Source: Nectonema munidae
Lineage: Eukaryota > Nematomorpha > Nectonematoida > Nectonematidae
Assembly (NCBI GenBank): GCA_030549495.1
Contig: JAUIRK010000292.1
Coordinates: 434,001 to 498,000, forward strand
DNA: 64,000 nucleotides
Direction: 5' to 3'
Positions 12,745 through 23,989 of this stretch are shown one piece after another (within the stretch, counting starts at the first letter, position 1; each line of letters starts with the position of its first letter). Below the pieces are notes generated by a model. It made no database searches. It was not told the origin of the DNA and saw only the letters and a list, made by a program, of their open reading frames with translations. The position numbers and the translations under genes were made by a program.

Positions 12745-15096
12745 ATGAAACAGGACTGTGAAAATGAAGCATCAGAGAAGAGATTTACCAAAAGTATTAT
12801 TCTACTCACACTCAATTCTCAAAAGGATATTCTTGCTTTTGTTGATTCCAACTTCACGACCAAAGTCTTCCGACTTGATCTAAGCATATCTGTTTGGAAA
12901 AAGGAGCTTTATAACCGTTGTTTTACTCCAAAAGCCCTGCTCTGGCGACCAGATGGCAAACTGCTTTTATTGAGCCATGAACCGGGTGCTTTCTGTGTCC
13001 TTTTTGATTCTGAAAATGGGAATATACGCTATACCTTTGATTTACAGCACAAAAACTGCTCGTTTTATTGGTTTTCAACAAAACTTGAAGAAGAATTCTT
13101 TTTTTTCGGACATCAGTTTTCCAAGACCTTTTTATCAACTTTGCAGGATAAGTATTTAAACTTTGAAAATGATTTAGGCACTAAAAGCGCGTCCTCTTCT
13201 ATAAAAGATATCCTATCCTTGAAAAGAGAGTTCTTTGGTCTTCATCCAATTATACCCGATTTGAATGAAAATGTGCTGGGAAAAGAAGTGTTGGATAAAG
13301 AGCTTGTTATTCCATCGAATCCGGATATCCTAGACATTCTTGTTGTTTTGTTTCAGCCGAATTTGATTAAGTTTTTTGTTTCTGTAGCCTTTTTGCTCAC
13401 TTCTTTCCATATAAATACCGAAGATGACGAATATGTTGAAAAGGTGGAACTAAATAAAGACTTTTCCAAACTTTTCTGCTTTATTCACAACCTTAAAAGC
13501 AATGAATTGCTTGGAATAAGATGCTTTAGTATGAAAAAAATAAAAGACAATTTATTTGCCATTAATTTCATACAAGAAGAATTAGTTCAGATCCTTTCTT
13601 GTGAAATTAGTGCTCACAAACAGATTCTTTTCATGAAAAATAGTTACTACAACCTAGGCCAAGATTCATTCGATAAAGTTATAAATCTTTACAGTGACTC
13701 CGATGAAATCATAGACATGGAAAAATCACTTTTGAGTATTTTTATGTCTGGCCGGATAGATGAACACGGTGCTTACTTATTCAATAAAGTGCTCGCTGCA
13801 AAAGGCATGCAAAACTTTCACGCCAAAGTTGCCACCTCCTACATGGATGTAAGCGATATCAATAGCATCAGTCTACATTTAGACACGTGCCAGCTGAACC
13901 TGCATCTGGATCGCTTACTCGCTCTCTTATCCTTCTTCGATTTCAGTCATAACTTTGCTACTCTTTCTGATCACGTAGAAAGCGCAAAAATCGCTCTCAA
14001 CTCCTTTACAAATAAAATGATGCAGTTGCAGAAGGTGGTAGATCGCACTTTCAACTGTTTTCAACAATTTAGCAAATGGCTGCTTAGAATCAAAGATTCT
14101 TCATTATCAGTCGTTCCATTAAATGAAGCTGTCAGCATGCCTACTGTTGCCCAAATCAGAGAGTTCATATGCCGAACCTTTCGTATGCAACGGGATGCTG
14201 TGTCGGGAGCTTATTCTCACATTGATTACATAGGTCAGTATTTCGAATTAGATGACATAACACATTGGGAGCCAATTGGCAATGAAGAATCTGATGATTT
14301 GTACAAAGACTTAAGATCTATTCTACTTGAGCATTTAAAGTGTCATCAACAAACTCCAAATTCCACAAAAACCTCCTTGCTTAAGGAGCATTTCGCTCTA
14401 AGCTTTGAGCTGAATAAATTGTACGAGTTCCTTTCTCTCTTGTTTAATTCTGACTCTCAGCCCATACTTTGCATTTCAATTTCTCACAGAGAGCATACTG
14501 TCGATGAAGAAGGGCCTAGAGTTTCAAACGAAGAAAAAATTAAAGCGTTGATTCTTCCGAACCTATTCTCATACTGCCAAGATTCCAATCTCTTTATCTT
14601 TCCTACATCCAATGAAAATGAAGTTATGTTACTCAAGTTGAATGAAGAATCTTCAATCCAATGTGTTATTCTTTCCTTCAATTCTTCTAGAGAATCATTA
14701 AATTTAGTCACCTACCAAAACTTTGATCAAAACAATTCTCAGGTGATGTCTTGGGTTGCACGTATCATCTTTGCCAAGATCCTTTCTGATTCACGAATTT
14801 TTCTAGCTTGTGAGTTAAAAAACATTCCGCAGAACACGGTTTATACCCTTTCCCTCACACTAAACATTTCCCAATTAAATCAAGATCTCTTTACCACCTT
14901 TCTTCCTTTGCTGCAAAATGTTGCATTAGATACTCTCTCACTAAACAAAATAGACGTTATTAAAGTGATTAATCACAATGATTTACTCATAAACGAGGAT
15001 ATTTCTATTGATTGCATGGATGTGAGTAAGACTAGAAAGACGATCGCTTTATTTTCAAAACACACAAAAACTCTTAAAACGTTGACTTTCATTTGA
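12745..15096 (+). CDS. ANAPC4: Anaphase-promoting complex subunit 4 (APC4)
   Basis: APC4 is a scaffold subunit of the anaphase-promoting complex, the nuclear and cytoplasmic ubiquitin ligase that drives exit from mitosis; it ties the APC1-APC5 platform together. The 783-residue product is close to the human length of about 808. Near residue 64 it has the WD40-like signature ALLWRPDGKLLLLSHEPG, which matches the N-terminal propeller of APC4 (human A-L-x-WRPDGK). Near residue 351 AKGMQNFHAKV matches the start of the APC4 long helical domain (human EKGLKRLGQS), followed by FNCFQQFSKWL (human MKNFKAFFRWL) and YIGQYFELDD (human RVGQYLKDED). The acidic tail of vertebrate APC4 is lacking. The start ATG is the first in frame after an upstream stop. 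The whole gene is a single exon here, unlike the intron-rich neighbour carboxypeptidase. Confidence 0.93.
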   Translation: MKQDCENEASEKRFTKSIILLTLNSQKDILAFVDSNFTTKVFRLDLSISVWKKELYNRCFTPKALLWRPDGKLLLLSHEPGAFCVLFDSENGNIRYTFDLQHKNCSFYWFSTKLEEEFFFFGHQFSKTFLSTLQDKYLNFENDLGTKSASSSIKDILSLKREFFGLHPIIPDLNENVLGKEVLDKELVIPSNPDILDILVVLFQPNLIKFFVSVAFLLTSFHINTEDDEYVEKVELNKDFSKLFCFIHNLKSNELLGIRCFSMKKIKDNLFAINFIQEELVQILSCEISAHKQILFMKNSYYNLGQDSFDKVINLYSDSDEIIDMEKSLLSIFMSGRIDEHGAYLFNKVLAAKGMQNFHAKVATSYMDVSDINSISLHLDTCQLNLHLDRLLALLSFFDFSHNFATLSDHVESAKIALNSFTNKMMQLQKVVDRTFNCFQQFSKWLLRIKDSSLSVVPLNEAVSMPTVAQIREFICRTFRMQRDAVSGAYSHIDYIGQYFELDDITHWEPIGNEESDDLYKDLRSILLEHLKCHQQTPNSTKTSLLKEHFALSFELNKLYEFLSLLFNSDSQPILCISISHREHTVDEEGPRVSNEEKIKALILPNLFSYCQDSNLFIFPTSNENEVMLLKLNEESSIQCVILSFNSSRESLNLVTYQNFDQNNSQVMSWVARIIFAKILSDSRIFLACELKNIPQNTVYTLSLTLNISQLNQDLFTTFLPLLQNVALDTLSLNKIDVIKVINHNDLLINEDISIDCMDVSKTRKTIALFSKHTKTLKTLTFI

Positions 15097-15238
15097 TGCC
15101 ACGCACTTTTCTTATTCACTTGATGATACTTTTCTTCACTTTCTGACAAACTTCATTTTTCAAAAGAAAGAATGCAAAATTCATTTATAATATTTTATTA
15201 TCAAAATTGGAAAAGATATTATGTCGTGAGTACGTGTG

Positions 15239-15244
15239 AATAAA
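15239..15244 (+). promoter_or_regulatory. Possible ANAPC4 polyadenylation signal
   Basis: AATAAA, about 140 bases after the ANAPC4 stop codon. This is the first perfect hexamer downstream; such hexamers are common in AT-rich DNA. Confidence 0.4.
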
Positions 15245-15419
15245 TTTTTTAATCTAGTATTATATATAATATTAAATGAAAATTTGAGATCCGGTGTTTA
15301 CAGCACCATATAAAGTAGATGCCTTTGCTTCATTGAAAAAAAAATATATATATACAAAAATGATGTATAGACGCAAACACGAAAGTTTAGAGCATATTTA
15401 AATAATGAACAAATCATTA

Positions 15420-15985
15420 TTATAAAAATAAAAAAGTTAGTGAAAGCTTAGATAAACATATGATATACCGGTTCATAAGTCTAAAAACGGTATTAGCATG
15501 TTCCACTGTTGCTCGCTTGATTCCAGGCCATGATTGCACTACCCACTGGCAAATATTTTTTGTGGATGCTGCCAGACTTAGTGTAGGACTTGTCTCCTTC
15601 AATCATAACGAATTGAACCCTTACAATTAAACATTCATTGGATGAAAAACACCTTTAAGACCTCCTGGTATAACAGCAATTTCTGTGTTATAGCTTTAAC
15701 TTTTTTTGCTCAGTCTACAAGACAAGCATTGAATTGAACTCCATCCATCCATCTGTTTGAGTGACAGTTAATTACAAGACCACTTTCCTTTCTGTATTGT
15801 TTTTTTCTTGAAAACAACTACCACATGTTTTAGCTTTGTAATAGCGAAATATGATAAAACCACTTTAAAGCGAATTTTCTCATGATTAGTAGTTTTTAAT
15901 AGGATTGTCTTTTCGCCCTTTTGTGAGACTGTTGCGTTACTTATTGTTGCAATAATGACATTGCAATGAAAGCTCAATTATAAAC
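15420..15985 (-). pseudogene. pogo/Tigger-type transposase remnant
   Basis: Minus-strand pieces follow a pogo/Tigger (DDE_1) transposase. First, 15977-15768: TVSQKGEKTILLKTTNHEK, then FKVVLSYFA and VVVFKKKTIQKG; relatives read TVS-x-KGAKTV... HEK-x-x-x-TVVLSC... P-x-VIFKRKT. Next, near 15680-15640 in another frame: TEIAVIPGGLKGVFHPMNV (relatives: AVIPGGLTS-x-LQPLDV). Last, 15602-15420: ASTKNICQWVVQSWPGIK, the C-terminal helix. The catalytic middle is lost and there are several frame breaks. It lies between ANAPC4 and the next transposon. Confidence 0.82.
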
Positions 15986-16289
15986 GAACTGTATTTTCAA
16001 ATTTCCTTCTCAAAGAAATATTTATGCGCCGCTATTTTCTTTGTAAAAACTCATCAAACACTATCCTTGTTATCTCAAGTGTTTGTGGTTCAAAGTTTGA
16101 TTAATATTAGAAGTAGATTATTTTTGTTTAGTGTACAAGTCGACGGTCATTTTTAAAGGCATAATTAAAGCACTCAACGCTCAACCTATACATCGGTATA
16201 TATGATATGTAAAAATCTCTTTGTATTATATTCCTTGAAATATTTGACAAGAGCACCAAATGTACAACGTGTATATTCAAATAATATAA

Positions 16290-18415
16290 AAGGAATCTAT
16301 TTGGCAAATTTGTCAGACAAATAACTTTTCAAAAGAAATATTCCTACAATTTCTCACAGTATTTGATCAAAAAAATAGTTTAGATTATTGCTTTGAACAA
16401 CTAGGTTCAAATTATCTACTTGATAAATATATTAAATCCAAAAGTACATTTATAGAACCAATACAAATTAGTATCGAATGTGAACTTATTAATAAAAAGT
16501 GCATTTATTATTATATTTCTATATCTAAAACTATAAAAGCTTTATTAATGAAAAATGATATATTTTCTTATGTTTTTAATCAAAAAGTTTCTACTGAAGG
16601 TATTTTAAGAGAATTTTGTGATTCTGATATATATAAAACAATTAAAACAAATTCTCAGCATAGTAAATTTTTAGAAATCTTTCTTTACTATGATGACTTT
16701 ACTATTTCTAACCCGGTAGGTGTGAAATCAGACAAAATTAAGCTCAGTGACATATACTTTACATTAGGGAATTTGCCTTCTAAAACGAGAACAAAATCTC
16801 AATGTATTAATCTTGTTTTGATTTGTTATACATCTTTAATAAAGAAAGTAGGCTTTAACAAAGTTTTAAATCCTCTTTTTGAAGATCTGAAATTAGTTGA
16901 AAATGAAGGTGTTTCATTTATGAAAAATAATATCTCGTACAATATAAAAGGGTATCTTTGCGCTATTTTAGCTGATAATCTTGGATCTCACACAATTGGA
17001 GGATTTTGCGAAGCTTTTAATTTAAATCGGTACTGCAGATTTTGTTTTCTAGACAAAAAAAGTATTGAAAAACACCGCTCTTGTACAAATTTTCCTTTAA
17101 GAACACCTACAAATTTAAGTGAAAATCTTCAAAACATTGAAGTTACTAATAAATTGTCCACATTTTTCGGTGTTAAATGGAATAGTATTTTTAATTCTTT
17201 GAAATTTTTTAATGTTACCGAAAATATGCCCTCTGATTTAAGCCATGCTGTTTTTGAAGGTATAGTACCTTGGGTTGTTTCAGACATTGTTGAGAGCTTG
17301 ATTGAAAAAAAATATTTTAGCGTTGATACCATCAATTTTATTTTACAAAACTTCCCATTTAACCACAGTGATTTAGCTGATAAACCTTATCTTTTTAAAT
17401 ATGTTCATCAAAAAATTAAAATTATACAAACTTCATCTCAAAATTGGTGTTTAATTAGATTTTTGCCAATTATATTATATCAAAAAATACCTGAGGATAT
17501 ATTAGAATATAAAATTTTGCTTAAACTTCTTGATATACTTAATATTTTGATATCATTTGAATTCGATATTCCTAGAATGTTTATATTAGAAGACCTCATA
17601 GAAGAATTTTTTGAATTATACACTGTAGAATTCAAAAAAATTATTTTTTTTCTTCACTATCCTTCTCAAATAAAAAAATTTGGACCTCTATGGAATTTTC
17701 AAACAATGCGTTTTGAATCAAAGCATTCTTATTTTAAAGAAATTTACCATAGAATAAAAAATACAATTAACCTAACAAAAACATTGGCACATCGTCATCA
17801 GTTTTTACAATCAGTTTATTTGCTTGATGATTTTTATTTCAAAAATTTTGAAAATTCTCCCAACTATCAAAACGTGGATTTAGATAGCTTTGACACTAAA
17901 ATTCAAACACTATTAAAAGAGAGAGGCTTCGAAAATTTAATATTCAAAGAAAGCAAATCAGTGACTTATTCAAATATTAAATATTTCAAAGGTCAGTGTA
18001 TTATCAGCAAAAAAATTAGCGATTTGTATCTAATTTTTTTTAGGATTAATCATATAATCAGTATAGAATCAATTTTTTTTTAATATGTTACGAACACTTT
18101 TCTGAAAGTTTTATTCGCTCTGCTAATTGTTATGTTATTAAAGGTAAAGGTAAAGGTACCATCGGGTGTTTTCATCGAGAAGGCACAATTGCGCCGCTTG
18201 TATCGAACTATGAGGAAAGCAGGCTTGATGCGGGATCGAACCCAAGACCTTGAGTTATCTAATCCAGCATCTAACCAACCCTACTCACGCCCCTTAAACC
18301 TACGTATAAGGCAGTAATTTTGCCTATAGATGACCTAAAGTATCGTCATCCTGTGGAAGTTTATACTACAGTCAATAATGATGAAATAATTATACCTAAA
18401 TATGCTATTTTTTAA
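16290..18415 (+). CDS. Tnp2/EnSpm-like transposase, broken near its C-terminus
   Basis: The frame is open from 16290 (stop at 16287) to 18083; the first ATG at 16548 is internal to the homology, so either an upstream exon supplies the start or the copy is truncated. I recognise a family common as uncharacterised proteins in aquatic animals: EIFLYYDDFTISNPVG, IYFTLGNLPSKTR, AILADNLGSHTIGGF, CRFCFLDKK, MPSDLSHAVFEGIVPW, then near residue 385 counted from ATG 16548 FQTMRFESKHSYFKEI and LAHRHQ. The order recalls the Tnp2 transposase and following DUF4218-like part of plant CACTA elements; acidic residues in YYDD, SDLSH and RFESKH are candidate catalytic residues (inference). The C-terminal end continues at 18084-18131 in another frame after a T-run, is then split by a SINE, and resumes at about 18308-18415 (LPIDDLKYRHPVEVY, stop TAA). 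So the copy has a frameshift and one insertion. Confidence 0.75.
18142..18291 (-). mobile_element. tRNA-derived SINE, copy 2, inside the transposase gene
   Basis: The reverse complement starts GCGTGAGTAGGGTTGGTTAG, has the perfect B box GGTTCGATCCC, the body GCAATTGTGCCTTCTCGATG and the tail GGTACCTTTACCTTTACC. It matches copy 1 at 11162-11316. It splits the C-terminal coding part of the Tnp2-like transposase: coding sense ends at VIKG before it and resumes with AVILPIDDLKYRHP after it. Confidence 0.88.
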
Positions 18416-18491
18416 AAATAGGAATATTTTGATTTTATGTAAAATTTGACTTTGCTTTTTTTATATAACTATATAATATTTTATCTAGAAA

Positions 18492-20092
18492 ATGGAATAT
18501 ATTGTTGCGAGTTTTAAAAACTCTTCCAAGAAAATTAAGATGAACAGTGAGACCGATTTTTTTTCAGTTAAAGCACTTTGTTTGGAATCTTTTAATCTAG
18601 AAGAAGTTGTTAGCATAAAGTATTATGATAATGATGTGAGCGAATATATTGATTTGAATGAGGAAACCTTTCATCTACAAAATGATATGAGAGTTCTTAA
18701 AGTTCTATTATTATCAAATGATTCAGATACATTAAGTGAAAAATCAAGTTTTTCCGAAACTTCGCATGTTCATTCGCAAAGACCCAATTTTTCAAAAAGG
18801 TAACATTTTAATCATGAATTATGAAACGAGATTTAAATTTATTTACTTTATTTTAGATTGGTTATTTCAAATGAATTTATTTTAAGTGCAGATTATTTGC
18901 CTAAAGGATTGGAAAAAAAACTTTTAAATAAAGAACCTCTGGAAAAAAAAAGATATTCGAAAACTTCTTGACGCTCTTTATTTATTCATAACAAATTTTG
19001 AAGATGGAATGTATTATGTTTTTTGTTCTATCATTTTATAATATAATTAACATTTTTATACTAAGTTATCCTACTTCTACTGTTTACAAAAATATCACTG
19101 AAAGTTTACTGAATCAGTACCCTCAACTGCAAACTTTACATCAGATGGATTATCGTCGGCTTTTGTAAATGATTATTTGTAAGGTAATAAGCTTATTCTA
19201 TTTTAAAAGTTATATTCAGATATATTGGAACGAAAAAATAAAATACAAATTTCAAAATGAAAGGAAAGGTAAAGACAAAAATCTTAATATTGTTGAAGAG
19301 AAAAAAAGAAAAATGGTAAGTATTCAAAATGAAGAAAATTCTACACAAGATACTTATTCAAATTATATAAATATGCAAGAAACTTTCCAAAAAGGAAGAC
19401 TCTTAGTAGCAAAAAGTAAAAACATTTTTGATGTTATTACTCGCTACCCAATGCTGAAGCTATCAAATGAGGTAAAAATTAGATATTTATACATATATAA
19501 TATTTTAATGTTATTTTATGAACTATTTTTTATAGATTATAGAAGAGTTTAGAAGAATGCATCTCCTAAATTTTGAAGATATAAACAAATATACTCTACA
19601 AAAAATGTTACTGTTTAAAGCTGCAATAGAAAATATTTTTGAAAATAAAATAAAAGTTGGTTCCGCAAACTTTACAAAATTTTTACCTAAATGTAAAAAT
19701 GGTAATATATTAAAAACATAATTATAACATTTAATATTGATCACTGTTTAGAATCACTGGATTTCCTCCTTATTTTTAAAATATCCTACTTGTTTAATGA
19801 AAATTTTTTGAAATTTCTGATTTTTGGAAATGAAGAGCGCGCTCCGATTTCACTAATAGTGAAAAATACAATTGAAAGCGAAGAAGACAGTTTTGAACTT
19901 ATAATTGATGGAATTATTTTATCGAAAACAAATGCGTTTTTAAAACTTTTCAAAAAATTTTTTTGTTCTTGTTATGTATTCAACTTAAAATATCCTCCTT
20001 CCGTTTATAAAACTCTTATTTTAATTCAGGAACTGTTTTTTGAAATTAAAAACTTATCAAAAAAAAGATTATCAGAATATATTCTGAAATAA
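18492..20092 (+). CDS. Transposon-linked accessory protein, PB1-like plus SAMD3-like regions (multi-exon)
   Basis: Exon 1 (18492-18799) encodes about 103 residues. MEYIVASFKNSSKKIKMNSE and the IKYYDNDVSEYIDLNEETF stretch look like a PB1/ubiquitin-like fold as found at the N-terminus of SAMD3-like proteins. A GT-AG intron (18800-18856) joins in frame to RLVISNEFILSADYLPKGLE. Further pieces: YPTSTVYKNITESLLNQYPQ (19066 on), YWNEKIKYKFQNERK (19219 on), TFQKGRLLVAKS and a YPMLKL-IIEEF block (19380-19560), and KKFFCSCYVFNLKYPPSVYK (19950 on). These match, in order, uncharacterised SAMD3-like proteins of animals. An A-run near 18943-18951 seems to shift frame, so this copy may be dead. The gene follows the transposase by about 80 bases on the same strand. 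Homologous pieces occur in copy 2 (41446-40305). Function unknown; a DNA-binding or regulatory role like En/Spm TnpA is inference. Confidence 0.68.
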
Positions 20093-20613
20093 TGAAAGAA
20101 TTTGGGTCACTTAAAACAGTTCCTGAAAATAAAAGGTAATTTATGTTTGTTTGTTTTATTTAGTTATATTATATATCGTATATTCTCTTAATTAAGCTTT
20201 TACATTTGTTTTATTCTAGAAATGTTTAACCTTGGCTATACGCACGAATATCACTATAGCACTGTATACGCACATATGGCAATTTACTCCATAGGCTTTT
20301 TAATTCAAAGAATTACATAGAGTAAAAATCAATACAAAAATCAATGAAGAAAATGTAAATGAGCGATGTGATTTTGTGTATGCAGAGATTTTACAAACAC
20401 ACTTGAACACAATTGCTTGTGTAGAATCCTTCATATCCACGACATCATACGCTATAAATTCACCTGCACAAGATTATACGTACATTCATAAAAGTACATT
20501 CCGACCAATTGTATTAGATAAACCATACGTGCATACGCATAAAATTTTGTTATCTTTCCACGTTTGCTTCCTTTTTTGAGTTTTGAAGTACAACAAAGTT
20601 TATCAACTTCATA

Positions 20614-23425
20614 ATGGAATCTGATTCTTCTTCTTCTACTCTTTCTGAAAGATCTTCTTTTTCAAGCTTTTTTTCTGAAGAAAACTCTCAAAGTTCGGAT
20701 TTGGAAGAAGACATTGATGACAATTTGATTTGCCCAGATCAGATTGATTACAGTTGGGAGCCGTTTTATGATTCACGCGGAAGAGTTGGAAGTGAAAATA
20801 TAAGAAATGTTATAAACTTTCCACCTGGTCCCAAAAACTCTGCTATTATGGAAACTAATATCTTGAAAATTTTCCATTTTTTTTTACCCAAGAATTGATA
20901 GAGTATCTTTTTCTCAAAACCAAAAAAAAGATGGATTCTAACTATGCGTAAGTTTTGAAAATATTCCAATATTGCCTTCTATATTTTTTACTTTTCACGA
21001 GATCGGAAATCTTTTTTGGTCTTTTTCTTTTCTAGTAAAAGTAACACAATAGTAATTATTTTTATGACACTAAGTGAGGTTTCCATCCAAAAATGACTAG
21101 CTTTGTAATGTGGTAACTTGAGGTACAAAAGTCAAAATCCACAACTCTTGTTTTTTTCAACTAAATTAATTAAATTTTTTGTAAATCAATCTTCCAAATA
21201 AAGTAATTTAGAATGTTGAAATAACAATAATATTTTTATTTTTCAATCACGGTAGTAACTTCAAAAACCTAAATTATTTTATAAAAGTTTAACCTGCCCT
21301 CTTTCAGTGAGTGAGCAAATGAAAGTAGTCCGTTAGTAAGGTACCAGGTCAAAATTTCCAAAAACCAAAATCTCTTAAAACAAAATCTTCAAAAACCAAA
21401 ATCTCCTAAAACAAAATCTTCGAAAACCAAAATCTCCGAAAACCAAAATATCCGAAAACGAAAATGCATGCCTGCAATTCGTTGCAAAAATTAAAAAATT
21501 ACATACACTCACACACATACGTTTTTCATCAGAGATTTTTATTCTAAAGGCCCCGAGGTTTTTTCGGAGTAGATTAAGATTGGGTTGGTAAAACTGTCTA
21601 GTTATCGTAGTATCATAACTATTACAACAATATTTACCCCGTACGGGAACCTTCGATACTATTTCAAGAGGAGTCTAATGAGTTTTGTATTTTTATAACG
21701 CCATATATAATACTTAAGTTTCTTTGCTTCACCCAGCTTAATTTATATGTTCAGAGAAAAGTTAGATAACTGTTTATCACTCACCAAAAGGCTAGTGTGG
21801 TAAAATGTGCAAGATGAATTTGGACTCAGAATTCTGACGGGTAGGCCCATATCTGGATCCTCGACCGTATAAACGATTCACAATTCAATTCACAAATAAG
21901 CACACGCACACATACATATACCCAAACGATCACACATACATATACCCAAACGATCACACACACACACAAACACAAACACATACATGCAAAAAGACAGATC
22001 AATTTTATCAAGAGCTTTACATAAATTTCAGTCCATTGATTTAGTTTTGTGTAATTTATACTTATAGAAGGTCAAGTAAATATTTTTTTAAATTTTACGT
22101 TTAGAACATCAAATCCTAAGCATAGTAATCTTAGACACTATGCAGATAATTTTCAAGTGTTTCACTTAGTTTCCTATTTGTCTTGCTTGATGTATATAGG
22201 TCAATCAATGGATCAGAGAATAAAAATTTCCAACTTGTTCAATGAAGCTTTTGGTGTTCCTTTTTTGAAGGCTGCACTTGGTAGAAATATGTTTGTTCTG
22301 ATACACAATTTTTTAACTTTTGATGAAAAAGCTGAAAGAAATCCGAATGATAAAATATCAGCTATAAGAAAGATTCATGATCATTTTTATGACACTTTTT
22401 CTAACTTTTGGACTCCAAGTAAAGTGGTTACAATAGACGAACAGTTGGTCAGCTTTAGAGGAGGATGCAATATAAAGATATATGATCCTAAAAAGCCCGG
22501 TCATTATGGACTTAAATTTTATCATCTAAATGATGCTGAAAGTTTTTATTTTCTCAAACCAGAAATTTACATCTCTGGTTTACCCAACAGAGAATACTTT
22601 TCTTCTAAGAACATCATCAAAAGATTGGTAACAGATGCAAATCTACCTGATGGCTGTGGCCTTTATATTGATCGATTTTTCACTTCCCATGAAATTGCAG
22701 AGTGGGGACTTACAAAAAATATTACCATTTGTGGTACAGTCATGTATTCTCGAAGATTTATCCCACGAATTCTTCAGCCTTCTTATTTGAAATCTCTTGA
22801 TCTAAATGAATGTGAATCCCGTATCATTTATTCTCGCCAAGCTTCCCTTTCCGCTTATATTCCTCGCAAGCATGCAAAACGCAATTTTAAAGTTGTCTAC
22901 ATTCTTTCATCTCAACACAGAAAAAAGGTCGAGATTTCTTCTGAGTTTGCTAAGCCTGAATCTCTAATAGAATATAACAAATACAAAGGCGGGGTAGACG
23001 TCGCGAATAGAATGGTCAAGCAATACCGAAGCTACAAACCTTGTAGAAGATGGACTCGAGCAGCTTTTGCGAATTATCTTGATATGAGTGTTCTAAATTC
23101 TTTCATCATTGCGAAGTTCAATGCGCCTGACAACTACCCATCAATAAAAAGTAGTGGAAGAAAAGTGTTTATAAAGCATTTGGCTATGCTTTTGAGCGAA
23201 GAGTCCATGAAAATCAGGTCGCAAACTCCTCAAATAAATCTAAAGACAAAAAATATTTTAAGCTTCTATGGATTTTACCAGGTTGACAGCTCAGAATCAT
23301 CAAGTAGCCGAGGTTTCTGCAATATTTGCAAGCCTAAAAAAAGTAGAACAACGCGAAAATGTAAGAAATGCTCTCTGTTTATGTGTAAAAATCACACTAA
23401 ATTAATATGTGAAAACTGTATATAA
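20614..23425 (+). CDS. piggyBac transposase, two exons
   Basis: It catalyses cut-and-paste transposition into TTAA by an RNase H-like DDD active site. Exon 1 (20614-20947) starts with an acidic, serine-rich N-terminus and ends at the donor GTAAGT; exon 2 starts at 22105 after TTTAG and joins in phase (GC+A). Exon 2 shows the three aspartates: VVTIDEQLVSFRGG, GLYIDRFFTSHEIAEWG and YKGGVDVANRMVKQY, then the tryptophan region CRRWTRAAFANYLDM. The C-terminal zinc finger CNICKP...CKKCSLFMCKNH...CENC is complete. Total about 550 residues, near the usual 590. IDRFFTS has Arg where most relatives have Asn. A nine-T run near 20877-20885 seems one base short, so exon 1 may carry a frameshift (a sequencing slip is also possible). 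The 22157 start is GTG inside exon 2 and is not a start. Confidence 0.9.
21340..21470. repeat. Tandem-repeat end of an inverted-repeat element, inside the piggyBac intron
   Basis: Begins GGTACCAGGTCAAAA and continues with near-copies of CAAAAACCAAAATCTC. This is the same plan as the element at 36857-37727, whose right end in reverse complement reads GGTGCCTGGTCAAAACGGCC followed by CAAAAACCAAAACGGC repeats. Downstream GCATGCCTGCAAT resembles GGCGCCTGCAAT at 36973. No opposite end was found, so the copy is probably truncated. Confidence 0.6.
21898..21985. repeat. CA-rich microsatellite
   Basis: Runs of CACA and a repeated ACATATACCCAAACGATC unit, within the piggyBac intron. Confidence 0.8.
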
Positions 23426-23989
23426 TTTTTTTTTATCTTCCTTGTCAATAAATTTTTTTATATGAAGTTGGAAGGCTATTTTTTCTTGAAAGTTTTAACG
23501 CCATCTAGAAAATTTAAAGTCAAAAAAATGGTTTTTCGAAAATATTCAGAAAAAAAATATTCATATGGTAATTTCAGGTATAATCCATGAAAAATCATAA
23601 AATTACTTAAATTTACATGGTAGTTAAAAAATTACGATAGTGAGAAAATTTTACGCTATCGAGTTTTTAAATATTGGTGTGGAGTAAATTGCCATATGTG
23701 CGTATAGCGAAGGTTAATAAACTTATGCATTATTTTAATTAGAAAAGTAAAAATGTGCGACTGTATATATTTGAGCATCTAACGCAGTAATTGCCAAACT
23801 TATCCAGCCCACTACTCAAGTTAACTTTTTGAATTACTCTGCAGCCTTCCAAATAATTTAATCAAGTTAATACTTCACTGTCGTTTTTATAATTTTTATT
23901 TGAAACTGAATGATTATTTTCTTTTCACGAAAGTGAATCACGGAGAAAGTTTTCCCAGTTGAATAAGTGATATACCTAATCAGTACATA

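Larger units (their letters stand above)
20226..23717 (+). mobile_element. piggyBac element, nearly complete
   Basis: TTAA at 20226-20229 and 23714-23717 flank the element, as piggyBac always duplicates TTAA. The ends are CCTTGGCTATACGCAC and, in reverse complement, CCTTCGCTATACGCAC, 15 of 16 matching. A second inverted pair lies inside: TATACGCACATATGGC at 20265 on, continuing to 20291, matched by 23680-23706 without mismatch over 27 bp. The element encodes one transposase on the plus strand in two exons. Near-identical ends point to a recent arrival. It lies in or just after the last exon of the accessory gene: removing it leaves AAATGTTTAATAAAC. Confidence 0.93.

Noticed and set aside
21826-22011. 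Frame rich in CVCVIVWVYVCV
   Set aside because: Translation of a CA-rich microsatellite.
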